Shown here: positions 36,055 to 47,150 of the stretch, piece after piece
Numbering within the stretch: position 1 is the first letter of the stretch
Layout: every line of letters starts with the position of its first letter
DNA from: Obelidium mucronatum
Taxonomy: Eukaryota; Chytridiomycota; Chytridiomycetes; Chytridiales; Chytriomycetaceae
Length of the DNA stretch: 64,000 nt
Direction of reading: 5' to 3'
NCBI GenBank assembly: GCA_025765595.1
Contig: JAIVFH010000044.1
Span: forward strand, 205,196 to 269,195
Notes under the pieces: model-generated
Told to the model about the DNA's origin: nothing
The model's database searches: none
What the model saw: only the letters and a program-made list of their open reading frames with translations
Translations under genes and position numbers: made by a program

Positions 36055-36321
36055 TTGTTGAGTCTTTTGTCTTGATTCCCACGATTTTTGCCTGTATCAT
36101 AAAATACTTTGAACAAGCAAAATGATTCAAATCGAACCATTCAGTAAGAGCATAGAAGCCCGTTTCGTGAGGCGCGCCATACTCCATGCGGCAAGCTGTA
36201 TGAGTTAAGTCCCGTCCTTCCTAAAAGCTGAACACGTGCCAGACATAATGAAACATAAACCATCCGTTTATAAGGTTTTTAATCAGAGGGTTCGAATTTT
36301 AAATAAAAAACCTTTCAAACG
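36055..36321. other. Intergenic region
   Basis: Divergent promoter between the hydrolase and the first WW-AIM24 gene; no coding exon supported. Confidence 0.45.
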
Positions 36322-37601
36322 ATGTCAGAAGCGGTACCCGACCGTCCACCACCACCAGTAATCCCCAGCGGGTACATCGCAGCTTGGTCGGAAGAGCACC
36401 GAGCATATTTTTATGTGAATCAAACCACGAGTCAAAGCACTTGGGTTATTCCAACAAGTCCGCCGAGCAATGTGCCTCCCAGTCAACCACCAACTGTTCA
36501 AGCTTTCCACCAACAAGCACCAGCCCCTGCTCTGACAGCTGCAGTCTCTTCAAATAATACTGTAATTAATTTGACAGGGACTTTCCAGGGCGGTAGCTAC
36601 GAGATCCGACACAGGTATGTTAGTATCTCAAGCACGTTTTTTTTTTCAAGCATTATGATGGGACTGACACACTAGCGTAGAGATACAAACACTATTTTGA
36701 TCCTCAACTTACAGGGAGAAGTTTATGCGAAACCAGGTACCTTGGTCAGTTATACTCAGGGTATCATCATTTCGGTAAACCGGCGTGTGCGCCAATGATA
36801 AAATATGACACAACTTGACATGTGACCCCTGCTGTTAAATGTAGGGAACCATAAAAGTGTCCTTGAAGTTACTTTTTGCCGGTGAATCTTCTAATATCTT
36901 GAACATCAGGGTCTGTCAGAACTGTCCTGCAAAGTGCCAGCGGACTTGTGATTAAAGTCTCACCGGAAAAAAACAGGGTCCCGGCGAAGCTACAATAAGC
37001 AACTTTGGTCTCGGCGATATTATCGCGCTTTCGATGAGGAATAACTTGTGGATGGCGCATAGAGACGCATTTCTGTGTATGACTCAGGGAATTATCAAAA
37101 GTACCAAGGCTCAATCCATCGGGCATTCATTTGGGAACACTGGGCTATGGGTTCATCAATTTAGCGGCAGCGGAACATTGTTTTTGGAAACGTTTGGAGC
37201 GATTATGCACAAAGATGTGAGCGATCAAGGTTTCAAAAGATTGTATGGGTTCAAAACAGCATTTTTTAATGTTTAGCTTTTGCCTGGCGAGAATTACTAT
37301 GTTGACCAGCATTTCGTTGTTGCTTGGAATTGTAAAGTGCGCAGCAATGTCTCTTAAATAATGAGCGCAAACTAACCAGGAGCCAGAAGAACACTACTGA
37401 AACATTCCAAAACCAAGGCGGAATGATATCTATGCTGGCATCTGGCGAATTTTGGGTTTGCAAGTTCACAGGTATTCCGATTTGGTCAGTGGCAATGTAT
37501 GCTAATTTTTATGCGAAGGCCCTGGACGCGTTTACTTCCAAACAAAGAGTGCAAAAGCATTTGGAGTATGGCTCGGCCCGTATGTCCCCAATACCAACTA
37601 A
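36322..37601 (+). CDS. WW domain-AIM24 (DUF124-like) protein, copy A
   Basis: Seven exons (36322-36614, 36681-36774, 36845-36910, 36977-37216, 37277-37336, 37390-37471, 37519-37601), 305 aa. Residues ~10-45 form a WW domain (IPSGYIAAWSEEH..YFYVN..T..STWV.P), followed by a Pro/Gln-rich linker. From ~90 on the sequence has the AIM24/TIGR00266 beta-trefoil-like pattern: GGSYEI, KPGT.VSY..G, ..LF.GES, GPGEATI..FGLGDI, FLC...., FLETFGAI, LLPGENYYVD..., GEFWVCKFTGPGRVYFQT. AIM24 proteins relate to mitochondrial biogenesis in yeast, but the WW N-terminus points to proline-motif binding. A second copy lies at 38.9 kb. Confidence 0.8.
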
Positions 37602-37703
37602 ACTTGTGGTTTGATTTTTTCGAAGTGTAATGCCCAGTAAAGCTGTTCTTGGATCAGTTGGACACTATTTATTAGTCTCCTTCAAAGCCGATTGAACCAC
37701 TTA

Positions 37704-38814
37704 TTATTCCTGCTTCTTGAGTTTTGCATTCCGCCATGCGTTCCTCCTTTCTTGCAACGCAGGATTCAATTCCAACAATCCAGCATCGACAACAGCCTTC
37801 TCCATCCGTCGCTGAAGCAATCCAGCCAGTTTAGAGTCATCCCTGAAAGGTGCAAACGCGCTCGCAAATCCAAGCTGAGCTTCTCCCGCATTCATATTCA
37901 TGAACTGATCAAGTTCGGCGAATCGGCGGTTCGAAATGTCTTCCTTTGGTGGGAACCAGACTGGACCTACTTGAGCAACTGCAATAGATACGACAACAAA
38001 GAGTTGATGCAGGATTGTGATTCTTTCAGCAGTGGTGCGTGAAGGAAAGAGGAACTTTGCTAGTGTATCATGGGCAGAGACGAGGAGGATAAGTTCAACA
38101 GCAAACACAGATAGGAGCGAGAGGTATCTCCAGTACGATCCAAATCCACCTTGTCCCAGCAGTGAATAGAGAACCAAGAAAACCGATGTTCCAAAGTAGA
38201 ATTGAAACAGCGATGAGAATGCGCGATACATGTAATCACGTTCTGTTTTGCATGTTGTACATGATGTGATTACATCGATTCCGAATTTGTCTAAGCAATA
38301 ACAATAGCAGATCATTGGTTTTTGACATCGTATTAAAACAGAGGTCGACAAACCATAAATCGCCCTCAGTTTCGAATCCTTCAGCACTTCATACGCCTTA
38401 ACAATCACGACATAATAATCATTAAATCCAGGGTTCTTGTCAGGATGGTATGCGAGGGATAAAGCTTTGTAGTTTGTTTTCAGTTGTTTTGCGTTGAATC
38501 GTGACAGCGGGGTCTGCATCAGCGTGTAAAAGTTTGGTGGCAAATCGTGCTCTGTTTGAAGAACCGTATAAAGCAGATAGGATCCAACCACGAGGGAAAA
38601 GACCAGTTTCCAGTTGCGGCTGTGGTGAAGGATCAAACTTCATATGCTCTTTGACAAGATGCACATACCGATGTCTCGGATCATTCGGATGCAGGTGCTT
38701 AAACAGAAGCGGGGTCACAAGCAGCTGCATGATCCAGTTGGTGGCATATCGCGGCAGGTAAGACCACAACAGGATCGACGAAACGAATCCTTTGATGCTG
38801 TCACTTTTGCCCAT
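37704..38814 (-). CDS. Membrane-bound DnaJ-domain co-chaperone
   Basis: Three exons (38814-38669, 38619-38354, 38290-37704), 332 aa. A hydrophobic N-terminal helix is followed by a second (WKLVFSLVVGSYLLYTVL), then a J domain with L...Y..LSLAYHPDKNPG, the HPD motif, A.EVL.D...R.IYDKFG. Behind it are at least three more membrane segments (FLVLYSLLG, LSLLSVFAVELILLV, LHQLFVVVSIAVAQVG), then a soluble tail rich in K, R and E. The order TM-TM-J-TM-TM-TM resembles ER Sec63-like or small membrane DnaJ proteins, but no Brl domain is seen. Lies between the two WW-AIM24 copies, on the opposite strand. Confidence 0.85.
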
Positions 38815-38926
38815 TTTTGACAACAATTTAAGGAACGAATTTGCGTTAAATAGGAATAATTATTATTACTATTAATGAGCCTGAGTTGGAAGGTAGTCAG
38901 TTTGAACTTGACAAAAATCGAGTGCA

Positions 38927-40141
38927 ATGGAGCGCCCCCCACCACCTGTGATCCCAGCGGGATTCGTTGCCGCATGGTCGGAAGAGCACAAGACGTATTT
39001 TTACGTGAACGAATACACCAAGCAAAGCACTTGGGTGGTTCCAACAAGTCCAGCTATTGCGCCTCAGCCACTTGCTCAAGCTCAAGTTGCTCAACCCCAA
39101 CGAGTGCCAATCCAAGCAACAGGAGTTGCTTCTGCTGAAACTGCGACTTCTCTTGCAGGAGCATTCCAGGGGGGCAGCTATGAGATCCGTCATAGGTATT
39201 TGATTTGGGTTACGATCGTTGAATTTTGATGCTTGGAATCTACATAGAGACACAAACAGCATCTTGGTCCTCAACTTGCAAGGAGAAGTTCATGCGAAGC
39301 CGGGAACTCTAGTCAGCTATACTCAGGGGGTTACCATTCATGTACGTCGGCGCTGATTTACACCAGATTGAAAATTCACACGTTGTTGACTTTACAGGGT
39401 ACCTTCAAGATCTCATTGAAAACTCTTTTCACCGGCGAGTCGACGAATTTGTTGCATATTCGGGTATGAAAACGTCGGTACTGGGTAAACAACCTCAAAT
39501 TTAAACCAGGGTCCCGGAGAAGCTACCATCAGCAATTACGGGCTTGGAGACATTATCGCGCTTCCAATGAACAACAATGTGTGGATTGCAAATAGAAACG
39601 CATTCTTGTGTATGACAGACGGAGTTGTCAAAAGCTCAAAAGCTCAATCTATCGGAAACTCGTTTGGAAGCACGGGTTTATGGGTTCATCAATACAATGG
39701 CGTTGGTGCATTGTTTTTGGAGACCTTCGGCGCGATCATGCATAAAGACGTAAGTTTATTCCAAAATTTTGCGTGCCTGCAATAATACTTATGGCTGTAC
39801 AGCTCCAACCCGGTGAAAATTACTTTATTGATCAACATTTCGCTGTTGCTTGGAATTGCAGCGTAACTTCGATACTTTTTTCTTCTTTTTTGTGTTGAAG
39901 GCCGTTGAAGAAAAATGCAACAGTACACCACGGAAACCATTCAAAATCAAGGGGGATTCATGTCCATGCTTGCAACAGGTGAATTTTGGGTATGCAAGTT
40001 CACAGGTAAAAACGAAATTTTGGATGTCATCATTTGTTCTCATTGTATTATCCTGAAGGCCCGGGGAGAGTTTACTTTCAAACAAAGAGTGCAAAGGCTT
40101 TTGGGGAGTGGCTCGGGCCTTACATTCCAGCATCTGGTTAA
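38927..40141 (+). CDS. WW domain-AIM24 (DUF124-like) protein, copy B
   Basis: Seven exons (38927-39195, 39248-39341, 39398-39463, 39510-39749, 39803-39862, 39924-40005, 40059-40141), 297 aa. Same architecture as copy A: WW domain (AWSEEHKTYFYVN..T..STWV.P), Pro/Gln linker, AIM24 domain (GPGEATISNYGLGDI, FLETFGAIMHKD, L.PGENYF, GEFWVCKFTGPGRVYFQT). Exons 2-7 have exactly the same lengths as in copy A (94, 66, 240, 60, 82 and 83), so this is a tandem duplication with later divergence mainly in the linker and introns. Confidence 0.8.
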
Positions 40142-40223
40142 GATGCAAATGGTAATAAAAATACCATAGATCGCGGAATTCTGGGATTTCAAATAAAAGA
40201 TCTCCATTTTTACCAAAAACGCA

Positions 40224-40670
40224 ATGACTAACGCGAATCAGATCGGTACCAGTAGTGACGCAACAAACCAAACAATCGCTGATATCGACTTGTTCTTGAT
40301 GGATGCCGCTGCTCTCTTCTGCTCCACAGAGCTGTCCACCGCCTCAGCTCAAGCCATCTCTCGTTTGGAGTCCGATCGTGCAACTTCAGCGCTACAAGCG
40401 GCGTTCTTTTCCTTCGAGGCAAACATGCGCCTGCATCGAATGCGGTTTCTCAAAACCCACAAAAGTGTTTCTGGCTTGGCTTGGATGTATGGAAACAGTG
40501 GCACGGCTGCCCTCAAATCCAAGCGCAAACAAGAACGCATTCCGTGTGGAAGCGAACTCGAAGAACTTGAAAGACTGGCCGAAGCAAAAGCAGCGGTGGA
40601 CCGAAGAGTCTTTCAGGAAGAACACGATCGCATCTTGCTCAAAGTGAAGCAATCTCTCCTTAAGCTTTAG
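40224..40670 (+). CDS. Hypothetical helical protein
   Basis: 148 codons from the ATG at 40224 to TAG at 40668, single exon. Composition is Ala-, Ser- and Glu-rich and mostly alpha-helical, with charged heptads in the last third (EELERLAEAKAAVDRRVF). No signal peptide or membrane segment. Not recognised as a family. Starts 80 bases after the AIM24 copy B stop, on the same strand. Confidence 0.5.
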   Translation: MTNANQIGTSSDATNQTIADIDLFLMDAAALFCSTELSTASAQAISRLESDRATSALQAAFFSFEANMRLHRMRFLKTHKSVSGLAWMYGNSGTAALKSKRKQERIPCGSELEELERLAEAKAAVDRRVFQEEHDRILLKVKQSLLKL

Positions 40671-40688
40671 AAATTTCTCTGCCTTTGT

Positions 40689-41159
40689 TCATTTAGTGTC
40701 TTCTGTATCTTCGTGTATCTTTGCAGTGCTATAAAAAAAACTCGTGTTCTTTAATGTTGACTCATCCACACAACAAACAGAAAGCAGTTTTCCCCCTTGG
40801 AGAATCGGCTCAGCCGCTTGATACCCCGCAAGGCAGGTTTTTTGCCGGAAGAGTTGTTCTAATGAACCCATTCCGTCTGTTCCTGCACTTCGATCTACCA
40901 ACTGTACTTGACGATCGCCTCTTCTGCTGCTGCATTGATGGGAATCTGCCCTATTCGTTCTTTGTATAGCCGCGTGGAGCGTGAAATAGCTTGCAAACTT
41001 GCCGTTTACGACGTGGGCACTATGTTTATGGCTTGAAAACGTTTGCTCGAGAAGCTTACTTTCCGAGATCTCTGTGACTCTGTCGAGCTCCCCTTGAATA
41101 ACGTCTAGCAGGAGCTTGAATTGACTGACACGTTTATCTCGAATGGCAAACTCTCCCAT
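40689..41159 (-). CDS. Hypothetical protein (uncertain model)
   Basis: Minus-strand frame from an ATG at 41159 (MGEFAIRDKRV...) of 156 codons. The first ~50 residues look helical (FKLLLDVIQGELDRVTEI), whereas the remainder is compositionally unlike a folded domain, so a splice site may lie near 41030. No family recognised. It converges on the preceding gene with only 18 bases between stops. Confidence 0.3.
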   Translation of the reverse strand: MGEFAIRDKRVSQFKLLLDVIQGELDRVTEISESKLLEQTFSSHKHSAHVVNGKFASYFTLHAAIQRTNRADSHQCSSRRGDRQVQLVDRSAGTDGMGSLEQLFRQKTCLAGYQAAEPILQGGKLLSVCCVDESTLKNTSFFYSTAKIHEDTEDTK

Positions 41160-41529
41160 TCTCGACAACACAGAGGTCACACCATTTGTAAAGATCGGGA
41201 GTGTTTTGAAAATGGTAAATTAAAGGTTATTCGATTTGAATCAGACAGCTGTACTTGAAGTTGCGCCGTAATATTTTACACAGAGCTTCGTCACGTGATT
41301 GATTTTTTAAAAATGCACCTTCAAACGGGCCTCATAGCATAATCAAAGTCCCTTTCCATCTAGAGCAACAAAAGATCTTAGCGCTGAATCTGTTGAATTC
41401 TTGGGCCTTGCAGGGGCACCTGAGTTTTGGGGTGGTCACATGACGGCACGTGATATCCAAGAACGTAACATAAAGGGCGCCGCGAAGGGAGAAAACCCAT
41501 AGAACCAATACCGAAGCTAGAAGTATACA
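41160..41529. other. Intergenic region
   Basis: No coding exon supported. Confidence 0.4.
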
Positions 41530-41970
41530 ATGACATCACTCTCTGATCTTAACCCAGAAACCGTCCTCAAAGTGCTGAACTGTGTTGGGGATTCCGTAAT
41601 CAGCGGACCTGGTTCCCTTGGCTACAAGTGTGGAATTAGCACTACTGGCACAACAAAGTACCCACAAACTAGCCAAGAATGGGACAATACTATCGCTTGC
41701 TTCTGCGACTGGACGGTTGTGCAAGGCCTTCCAATGGCGTTTAACCAATGTGGAACTCAAGTCGCCGTGCAAAACCCCGTTTACGGGAATGATGCTGTGA
41801 ATGCTGCGCAGATTCTTTCCTTTTCTCATGGTAGCGTTTGTGCTGGTTACACTGCCAAAAGCTGTAAGCCAACAACACTCCAGTGCGGGACTTCAGACAC
41901 TTCCAAGCATCTTTGCGGTTGTTGCAAGCTTGAAGCAGGATCAAGGAAAAGTAGCAGCGGCTTGCACTAA
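41530..41970 (+). CDS. Cysteine-rich hypothetical protein
   Basis: 146 codons with 12 cysteines (for example CFCDW, CGC CK), beginning MTSLSDLNPE. No signal peptide. The tail past ~90 residues overlaps, in another frame, the better-looking secreted ORF at 41801, so only the first ~100 residues may be genuine. A splice site or a one-base shift between 41780 and 41900 could join the two. Confidence 0.4.
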   Translation: MTSLSDLNPETVLKVLNCVGDSVISGPGSLGYKCGISTTGTTKYPQTSQEWDNTIACFCDWTVVQGLPMAFNQCGTQVAVQNPVYGNDAVNAAQILSFSHGSVCAGYTAKSCKPTTLQCGTSDTSKHLCGCCKLEAGSRKSSSGLH

Positions 41971-42131
41971 GGTAAAGGGAAAAATACCCAATAAGTGAGC
42001 TAATATCGTTTTTGAAATGCCAGAGTAACCAATCAGCGTTCAAGAGCTTTTACCAGCGTTGCAGTTCCATTTCCGAATCTGAATATGCGGACTTTCCTTA
42101 CGCATTCCTCGATGCTGTCTGCCAAAAGTAA
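41801..42131 (+). CDS. Small secreted protein (overlaps the preceding ORF)
   Basis: ATG at 41801 opens a strong signal peptide (MLRRFFPFLMVAFVLVTLPKA). Exon 1 runs to ACTAAG at 41973 and an intron with GTAAAG donor and GAAATGCCAG acceptor joins, in phase 0, to a last exon ending at 42131 with cysteine-bearing sequence (RCSSISE...AVCQK). The mature protein is about 65-70 aa with few cysteines, like a small secreted effector or wall protein. The alternative is that this frame is the true 3' part of the 41530 gene. Confidence 0.4.
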
Positions 42132-42345
42132 AGTTGGCAATTTTTTTGTTCCCGACAGTTTCTATGGCGACTTTCAAATGGATAAGAAGGAAGTCGAATA
42201 AAAATGTTCATATATTATATAAACTGCTACAGTATAGAAGTGTTGGTTCAATGTGGTTAAGTACGTATGACTGTTTCTTACCAAGTCCGCCCAGGTTCCA
42301 CGCACAAATAAACAGACAGGCAAAGACGAAAATACAAATAACAAA

Positions 42346-43439
42346 ATGATACGAAAATCAAATGTTGTCAAGCAAAATGCATTCACATATATCCCACCTG
42401 AAGTGATCCAAGCCGTCTTTTCAAAACTTGAACCACGCCAAGCCATCAAATGCAGACGCCTGAGTCGATATCTGAATGAGTGCCTCAACGACCCATCTTT
42501 TGTGCGATTGAATCTGCTTGAGACAATCGATACGCAATACACCGACATTGACATTGTCCATCGCGAGTGGTTCAAGTGGCCGGAATCGTATCAAGAAATA
42601 TACGCAACTATGGTTCTGTCAAATGCTGAAGCATTGAATTGGAGCACACGGAGAATCGTTGGTCGAATACCCCCCGCTGTTAAGCTGCTCAGAAATCCAC
42701 AACTACAAGTACTCAATTTGAGTTCAAACTACTTGCGTGGACCCATACCGACGGAGTTGCTGACGTTAAGAGATCTAAAATTTCTTTTTCTATCAAAGAA
42801 CCGGCTTACTGGTCGCATACCAGGGCGTATTACCGATTTGACAGACTTGGAAGTTCTTCACCTGGATTTTAACCAGCTGGAAGGATGTATTCCCAGCGGA
42901 TATAGGAAGACTGAAGAAACTGAGACAATTTAGCGCAGAGCTAAATTTTCTGAAGGGAGAACTGCCAAAGTCCCTTGGCCAGCTTGAGCAGCTCCAATGC
43001 CTATTGTTGCCATCAAATAGGATTAGCGGTAAAATTCCCGAAGAGCTAACAAACTGCTGGGATTTGGAAGCTCTCAGGTTATCAAATAATCTATTGACTG
43101 GTGCTATACCACGAGGTATTGGCGCATGGACCAAGCTTACGTTCCCTCGACTTGTCCTACAACAACTTGTCTCAGGGAATTCCATACGAGATTGGGAATC
43201 TGATAAACCTGCAAGTCCTTGATCTATCGCATAACCGACTCACTGGGGAGCTACCAAGCTCTGTTGCCAGTCTGGTTAGTCTGGAGCAATTAAGTGTGTC
43301 ATGTAACCGTCTTTCTGGACCTCTTCCCCCGCAACTATTCAGTCTTACTGGGCTCTCTTGCCTCCACTTGCAACATAATAAGTTTTCTGGGATGGTGGAC
43401 AAGGGGATTGAGGATTTAACTGTGTCTATCTTCGTTTGA
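42346..43439 (+). CDS. F-box and plant-type leucine-rich repeat protein (two frameshifts)
   Basis: N-terminal F-box-like segment (YIPPEVIQAVFSKLEPRQAI) and then at least ten LRRs with the consensus L..L.LS.N.L.G.IP. The frame changes near 42898 (CCCAGCGGATA) and near 43138 (AAGCTTACGTTC); removing one base at each restores a continuous 363-codon protein through to 43439. Such F-box/LRR proteins usually select substrates for SCF ubiquitin ligases. A similar gene at 51.2 kb is also broken. The two shifts are either sequencing insertions or real decay. Confidence 0.65.
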
Positions 43440-43817
43440 CGTGTCCAACACAAATGTTAAAAAGAAGATTCCAAAGGGAAGGAACTGGGAATGTCTTTAT
43501 TATTTTGTTGAAAAGCGGTTTTAAAAAATAGATTTCGTGCTCTCTAAATAAAAAAAAAACTCCGATCGTGACTTTCAAATTAAATTCTGGAATTGAAGGT
43601 GAATTGAAGGCCTTGATGGAATGAGGACAGGAGACGGTGGATGAAGCCAAAACGACTGACATAACAGCAGTCATTGAGAAACAATAAAAGAGAATACAAA
43701 GAGCTCGTTTGAACCTTGCTTGTACTGTAAGCATGGCCTGTTTGGCTGTGTAATGTCTATTCCGAATACGAGAATTTTTTACTTTGTTGGTGGTTGAGTC
43801 AAAGTCAAAAAAAAAAC
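43440..43817. other. Intergenic region with Crinkler-header relic
   Basis: At 43702-43756 the minus strand reads TAKQAMLTVQARFKRA, clearly like the header segment at 52.8 and 58.4 kb (ADAKQAMLAAQAKFERA), but with stops on both sides. No other gene is seen. Confidence 0.45.
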
Positions 43818-45249
43818 ATGGGATACGATACGCACTATTACGGAGCAATCAAGTTCCAGAAGCCACTTGCCCATTCAGTCCGTCTCCAGTTCTTGACCCT
43901 CCAGGACCAATCCGGCCGCAACATGTACAAAGACTCTAACCTTCCAAAAGGACCACTCAAGTTTGACTTGATTACTGAGGACGGTACCAGCTCTTACTAC
44001 AATAGCTCGGAAAATTACTCCTACGAATACAAGCTTCTGGCTGCCAAGGAACCGGTGACATCGATTCTTGTCTTCCAACTCGTGTATCTCAGAAACCAAG
44101 ACAATAAGCCCCACGTGTTATGGCTTGACTATCTTCTCACGTGGTTCCAGGAAAGAGGGCTCTTCGGAACTGGTCATTTGTGTGTGTATGGGGAAGAAGA
44201 AGACGACCGTTATGAAGTTCAGGTCAAGAATTCAATCGCGGTCATTATTCCGGAGCTTCGTTACATGTCAAATCAATGTGGGAACCCTGGAGAAAATTGT
44301 GCAGAAGATGAGAGCGATTGTGATCCTAATTCTTCCATTACTGTCCAAGAATGTAGAGTGTGGGAAGCCGATTGTCGGAAGCTTCTTATTGCCGAAAAGG
44401 AAACCGAAAAACCATGCTATTGCGTGAATCAGAACAAGCTTGAATTGCCCTTTGAGAGCGGGTTCTTGGAGGAACTCAAGAAGTGCGTTAATGCTTCCGA
44501 GCGGCAGAGCTGTGCCGAGAGCGTGCTTGGAAACCCAGAAGTCCCTGAAGAGTATAAAAGGGTTCTATTGGCTTCGATTGTTGAGCTGAGGGGATCTGAA
44601 GTCAAACCAGCAAATCTAGCCAAAGACTTGTCATTCTGTAAAATGTTGATTCAAATTACTTTTGAAGCTCAGTTGGCTGTTTCTCTTGAAGACTTCAGCA
44701 ACGTCATTGCCAGCAATTGTCCGACCATTCGAGAAGTGACTATCACAAATTACGGTTCTGGAATGTTGAGTACAAGTGAATTGGTTGCGGTTGTTCGCTC
44801 ACTTCATATCATGCCTCTTTCAAGTTTAATTGTGTATGGCCTTTCAGACTGTTCACAATCGGTTATTTTTCAGATGATTGAGTTGCATACTCGCTTGGAA
44901 CTCTTTAATGCCATCTTGGGACATAATTGCAAGTTATCTACCCTCAAAGGAACTTCGCAGGGTGTTTTACAAAAAATTGCTCAGTTACCAGTGCGCAGCA
45001 ACACTCAAGATTTTGCACTTGGATGCAGTCGTGTTCTCAAATGCAGATCTTACTGAGGTTTTCGTCAATTCGATTCCGACTGTTGTGGCACCAGCAACCA
45101 ATATGTATTGTTTTCCAAGGCTGGAACACGTTATTGTGAGACCTGAAAACTACAACGAAATGTATTCTGCTCTTCCTCGACTGGAGATTAATCGCCCGTT
45201 GCTACGAATGAAATTCGCATATGTTGTAAGCAGTTATAGTTGGTCCTAA
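43818..45249 (+). CDS. Hypothetical protein with N-terminal MGYDTHYYG domain (one frameshift)
   Basis: From the ATG at 43818 a 400-residue frame runs to 45056. The N-terminal ~110 residues form a beta-rich domain of unknown type (HYYGAIKF...); a cysteine-rich acidic insert follows, then helical and LRR-like sequence. Around 44940-44990 the better reading moves to the next frame (a one-base insertion), continuing with ..LKILHLDAV.. LRR-like sequence and ending SYSWS at 45249; the total would be 476 codons. Family not recognised. Confidence 0.5.
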
Positions 45250-45544
45250 GCATCCGCCGGGTCTGGCGGTTTTGGAGTCGGTCTTTTGTGGGTGGTCTTT
45301 TGTGGATGGTTTTGCAGGTGGTTCAAGGAATATTTTCTTCAAACCAACAACCATAAAAACTTTATATACTCTTTGACAAAACATCAGTTAATGGATTGTA
45401 TCAGAGCAAAGTATCTGTCAACTTGTTCAGTTGAGCTGGGGCAAGGCATTAGGCGAAAGAGTTATGAATTGAGAGCGCGAAATGAGTCTAATGTTGGCTG
45501 ACCGTTCAGCTACCTGTGTCTCCAGTAAAACTGTAGCGTACAAT
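45250..45544. other. Spacer
   Basis: No coding exon supported; a short G/T-rich tract (GGTGGTCTTTTGTGG) occurs at about 45288-45302. Confidence 0.35.
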
Positions 45545-45616
45545 TGGAGTCAGAGGGGATTGAACCCTCGGCCTCATGGATGCGAACCAGGCGCTCTACC
45601 ACTGAGCTATAACCCC
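45545..45616 (-). tRNA. tRNA-Ala (anticodon CGC)
   Basis: Folds as a 72-nt cloverleaf. The acceptor stem GGGGUUA/UGACUCC includes the G3-U70 pair that marks alanine tRNA. D stem GCUC/GAGC, anticodon loop UUCGCAU with CGC, T stem GAGGG/CCCUC with loop UUCAAUC, discriminator A. One mismatch (C-U) lies in the anticodon stem. No intron. CCA is not encoded, as usual in eukaryotes. Confidence 0.85.
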
Positions 45617-45771
45617 TTGAAGGTCCATAACCAGCTGAGTGTTAATCATCAATCAATAGCCACAGACATACAGAAAGCCTTATTCACTCCACTAAATCAT
45701 CTCCGTACGCAATAAAATCTTATCGTTGTATTCTTAAATGATAACTCTTAACTTTAAGTAGCGCAACGAGC

Positions 45772-45925
45772 AGCTCCTTTTTCAACCATGACATCATCGT
45801 TTCCAAACTGCCCAGTAGCCGGAATACCACCACTACAATAACAAAGAACGCGACATCCTTGCCTCCGCACAACTTTCAATCGATTTTTTGAATCCAATTA
45901 TTCAAAATCCCAACAACATTGACGA
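45772..45925 (-). pseudogene. Decayed COQ3 3'-end fragment
   Basis: Closely resembles the last ~150 bases of the COQ3 coding region at 47.17-47.33 kb (conserved pieces include CAACTGCCCAGTAGCC and TCAATCGATTTT), but carries indels and stops. It continues directly into a fragment resembling the C-terminus of the header/membrane gene. Confidence 0.55.
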
Positions 45926-46085
45926 CAGAGTGGCCCAGCCATTCCAGCCAACCCCGCCGGAACCAGAAGGCCGTGAGACAGTCTTTTGTGGTAGCCCATA
46001 TTTTGTTGGCCTAGTACATGTACCAGACCCAGATGAATAGTACGAGAGCCAAGCTTGAGGAGATAAAAAAGAGAGAAAACCAAGC
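45926..46085 (-). pseudogene. Decayed fragment of header/membrane gene
   Basis: The plus strand contains AGACCCAGATGAATAGTACG and AGAGCCAAGCTTGAGGAGAT, nearly the same as 58096-58137 in the header/membrane gene's 3' half. Frames are broken. Joined end-to-end with the COQ3 relic, matching a rearranged version of the 57.9-58.8 kb arrangement. Confidence 0.5.
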
Positions 46086-46332
46086 AGGTGGGAAAAAACA
46101 GTTTCTAAATCGTCTTAAAGACTTGCCCTCATCTCTTTCAACTCCAACAGGTGCTCTGCCATGAATTCAACATATCGAAAAAGGGCTTTGCGTAACGAGA
46201 GGTATGTGGTCAACCCTGGGATTCGCATTTTCTCAAAAAGCCAGGATGATAGAGCATCTAATTGATTTCAAAATTCCAAGCTTTGAGTTGAATACCTTTG
46301 GTTTATGAATTCCAGCTTTTGAGCACGAGCCT

Positions 46333-46530
46333 TTTCACGTTTGCCCTCAGCTATTCTTTCACGATAATTTCTCTGGTAGCACATTGCAATCGGTTTTGAA
46401 TATTCGTCCTGACAATTGCTGTTGAGACTGAAGTGGGCTTTTAGTAGATGATTCTTAGTATCGGAATAAGAAGTGTGTGGCCGGCAAATGCCGTGACAAA
46501 GACATGCACATATTCTCTTTGATTGGGCTG
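46333..46530 (-). CDS. Possible CHCH-type exon (very uncertain)
   Basis: The minus strand reads NCQDEYSKPIAMC then YQRNYRERIAEGKREKARAQ and an AG-GTATTC donor. The C-x10-C followed by a basic helix resembles the second half of small mitochondrial CHCH proteins, but no ATG exon or partner cysteine pair of normal spacing was found. Confidence 0.2.
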
Positions 46531-47029
46531 AAGACTATCTAATTTAATGCAGCATTATCGATGTGAGGTGAACTATAGGAATAAAATAAACAAGTATACT
46601 GTGATCATCTGATGAATGCCCATCATCTCGTTCCTTCTTTGCGCCCCCTTCACACATATTGATGCATGGTGGAATTATTTCAGTATCCACTGGAACTGGT
46701 AACTTATATTTGGATCTGGTTTGCCGTTTTCCAGACAGGCTCAGGATTCTGAGATGGAGATTTTTTTGCTGGATCCGCGGCGGCGTGCTGGATTTTTTCT
46801 TGCTCAAATCCACTCAATGATAAACTTAATTGTTGTCAGGGGCTTGGCCATGTGTACACAGTCACAATGGCTCAAACTAGCAAAACAAACAAACACAAAA
46901 AAAACCCCCGAATAAGTTATCACAGGCGCCTTTACCTACAATAGAGAGTCGAAAGAGGGTCAAGTTATAGGAGAATCAGGGCTTGATGTTCTTTTGTACG
47001 TTCCGTCATCAAGTCTACAAATACTACAT
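46531..47029. other. Spacer without supported gene
   Basis: A minus-strand 89-codon ORF (46813-46544) is basic and low complexity, with no family resemblance. Nothing else seen. Confidence 0.35.
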
Positions 47030-47045
47030 CCCTAACCCTAACCCT
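47030..47045 (+). repeat. Interstitial telomere-type repeat
   Basis: CCCTAACCCTAACCCT, 2.7 units of the TTAGGG telomere repeat on the opposite strand, located about 100 bases beyond the 3' end of COQ3. It lies at one end of the segment that is duplicated at 58.55 kb. Confidence 0.7.
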
Positions 47046-47150
47046 GATGTGGACAATAAAGGGCGGGTCGGATTAGCCCTAGTTGATAAAATACGAAAAT
47101 CGACATTTGGGCATAATTATGCAACGTATATTCTTCGTATCGAAATATGC

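Noticed and set aside
38640..38700. Frameshift in the DnaJ gene
   Set aside because: A 49-base intron with GTATGT donor and CCACAG acceptor resolves the frame change exactly.
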